A stretch of DNA of 64,000 bases from Prodigiosinella aquatilis (GTDB lineage Bacteria; Pseudomonadota; Gammaproteobacteria; Enterobacterales; Enterobacteriaceae): positions 2,976,001 to 3,040,000 of the forward strand of contig CP128857.1 of NCBI GenBank assembly GCA_030388725.1. The letters are read 5' to 3'. Under the pieces are notes generated by a model. It saw nothing but the letters and a program-made list of their open reading frames with translations, was not told the origin of the DNA and did no database searches. The translations under genes and the position numbers were made by a program. This document shows positions 62,754-64,000 of the stretch, one piece after another. The stretch's first letter is position 1. Every line of letters begins with the position of its first letter.

Positions 62754-63164
62754 AAAGGAGTAGACAGCGTTGTTCCGCTGATTGTAACTCGGTACTGACG
62801 ACGGCGAAATAATAAAGAATGATGCATGTGAAACCATAGCTGGTATCTGTATAATTCTTTCATATCACCGTGGTCAGAACACTGACTATGAACGGAACCC
62901 TTACATTGGACTACATATTCTTAACGCCCAGCACTAATGCTTTTAAAGTTGTTTTAAAAAAACATATAGTCATAATTCGCAACCACTCAGTATTTATTTT
63001 TCTATCATCACAGATGATATAGTAAAATTCCCATCAGATAACATTATCTGTTTTTATTTTATCAAAGATATTGTTGCATGAAAGGCGTTATATTATGTCA
63101 AAAAAACATCATATTTAATTTGCAAAAAAGAGTGCCAGACTGGGTGATTATAAGGAAAAGACCG
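62754..63164. other. AT-rich gap
   Basis: About 410 bases with long A/T runs and short inverted repeats around 63010-63050 (ATCAGATAACATTATCTG). I see no gene. Confidence 0.4.
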
Positions 63165-63449
63165 AGTGCCAAAATGGCTGAATGGTCTAATTGGCAGTAT
63201 TAGTCGAATAATGATTCAGGTATGAAAGTTGAGGAAACTTGTCGCCAGAATGGGATCAGTAATGCCACTTTTTATAATTGTAAATCCAGGATACCAGGCC
63301 AACAGCGTAAAATTACGACGGGCATCTCTTACCTGACATTAACGGAGAATGTCTTGCGACACTCTCCGCTGACATTAAAACAAACAGCATTGCACGCTGC
63401 TCTTAATCACCTCACCAAAACCTACCGAAGTATGGTGTTGGTTTATTAG
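63165..63449 (+). pseudogene. IS3-family OrfA relic
   Basis: From 63222 the translation reads MKVEETCRQNGISNATFYNC followed by KSR, which is the helix-turn-helix part of an IS3-family OrfA. The continuation is out of register, and later pieces (GISYLTLTENVLRHSPLTLK) look like scrambled transposase sequence in the wrong frame. A dead element. Confidence 0.65.
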
Positions 63450-63820
63450 CGCTGATTTTCTGGGGATCCCTCAGCGCATATACCGGGGACTTGTATTTAA
63501 TCCCGGAGCCTGTTCGCTGATAAACCGTGGTATATAATCTTCTTCACCTCTGCGAGCCGCCATGACATCAGTCATCGGCACTGCTCAGCAGAGCGTTTTT
63601 CTACCGAGCGTAGTCTGGACGTCATAAAGGTTGTAAGGAGCGAGTTTAGAGAAGTACATGGATGGTGATTTCCCTCCCCCCTTCTTATATCAATGTAAAT
63701 ACATTTAATACCCGACACAGCGGCGTGATAACCAATATTAAAAAATTGGCTACCCAATAAAACAAGCGGCCAGAGCTGAATAACTGACTGCAGGATGGAA
63801 AAAGGCATACTAGTGTGGTC
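63450..63820. other. Gap before the ABC ATPase gene
   Basis: No gene that I can support. On the minus strand a short frame from about 63576 contains ARRGEEDYIPRFISEQAPG, protein-like but unrecognised. Confidence 0.35.
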
Positions 63821-64000
63821 TTAAGCGATGTAGTAGATATGTTTTTTCCCGTGGAATGGAGATATTTCGATCTTTGTCTCTACCCCGAACACATCCCAAA
63901 GCAGTGGCTCAGTGAGGATCACCTGTGGGCTACCCGCAGCGACGATCTGGCCCTTTTGCATCACAATCAATGCGTCGCAGAACATGGAGGCATGGTTAAG
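63821..64000 (-). CDS. Iron-siderophore ABC transporter ATPase, C-terminal end
   Basis: The minus-strand frame is open from base 64000 and ends at TAA 63823-63821. It encodes LNHASMFCDALIVMQKGQIV, AAGSPQVILTEPLLWDVFGV and a tail ending KKHIYYIA. The D-L-N-H-A segment (here cut to LNHA) and AAGSP are characteristic of FecE/FepC/FhuC-type ATPases. The gene body is outside the window. With the TonB receptor it suggests a siderophore uptake locus. Confidence 0.85.
   Translation of the reverse strand, partial: LNHASMFCDALIVMQKGQIVAAGSPQVILTEPLLWDVFGVETKIEISPFHGKKHIYYIA

Noticed and set aside
1..64000. CRISPR arrays, rRNA genes, prophage structural genes
   Set aside because: No regularly spaced repeats, no rRNA sequence and no capsid or tail genes were seen.

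Overview
The window looks like a chromosome segment of a plant- or soil-associated member of the Enterobacterales, most likely Pectobacteriaceae (Dickeya/Pectobacterium-like). The reasons are a hyf-type formate hydrogenlyase locus closest to E. coli HyfG-J, an E. coli-like mhp operon, two ERIC elements and a solitary lacZ beside tRNA-Asn. The genus is an inference from remembered family sequences, not from a search.

Left part, about 1-30.2 kb, reads as ancestral chromosome. It opens inside the hydrogenase-4 operon (hyfG end, hyfH, hyfI, hyfJ, maturation protease hycI). Next is a three-gene operon of an SDR, a hydroxylysine-kinase-like phosphotransferase and an ammonia/phosphate lyase of the class-III aminotransferase fold. 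Then come mhpR and mhpABCDFET for 3-(3-hydroxyphenyl)propionate catabolism, with a perfect MhpR operator. After a GntR regulator and an ERIC element, the formate hydrogenlyase theme resumes with a sigma-54 promoter, hydN, fdhF (Cys instead of Sec at residue 140) and divergent fhlA. fhlA is split into two frames exactly inside a run of ten A residues. A dicarboxylate/amino-acid symporter, a HypT-like LysR regulator and an Asp/Glu racemase follow, then lacZ.

Right part, from tRNA-Asn at 30173 to the end of the window, is an accessory island or stack of islands. It holds phage-type integrase relics, ccdAB and ParE-type toxin-antitoxin pairs, ArdC, IS3 and IS110 relics, an integron-like gene cassette (GNAT acetyltransferase between two Vibrio-type attC-like repeats), an MFS exporter and a one-module NRPS (A-PCP-TE with only the tail of a C domain).

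Next to the NRPS is a compact zinc-starvation cluster: DUF1460 amidase, QueD2, gamma-carbonic anhydrase, FolE2, Zn-finger-less DksA2, COG0523 GTPase, Zur-like repressor, CysRS2 and an FAD protein. These are zinc-sparing paralogues, and a Zur-type box lies in front of dksA2. The cluster is decaying: the amidase has an in-frame amber codon, cysS2 has a +1 frameshift and the FAD gene is cut by a complete IS3-family element. Beyond the IS are a ferrichrome/ferrioxamine-type TonB receptor with a Fur-box-like site, an RND tripartite efflux operon with a GC-rich core, a Fur-family regulator, a broken SDR gene, two AraC-type regulators, a small hypothetical protein, IS debris and the end of an iron-siderophore ABC ATPase gene.

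The most promising material is the fhlA slippage tract, the kinase/phospho-lyase operon, the integron cassette and the NRPS-MFS unit that shares a promoter region with the zinc cluster. Homopolymer and stop-codon lesions could be assembly errors, so those findings depend on read-level checking.
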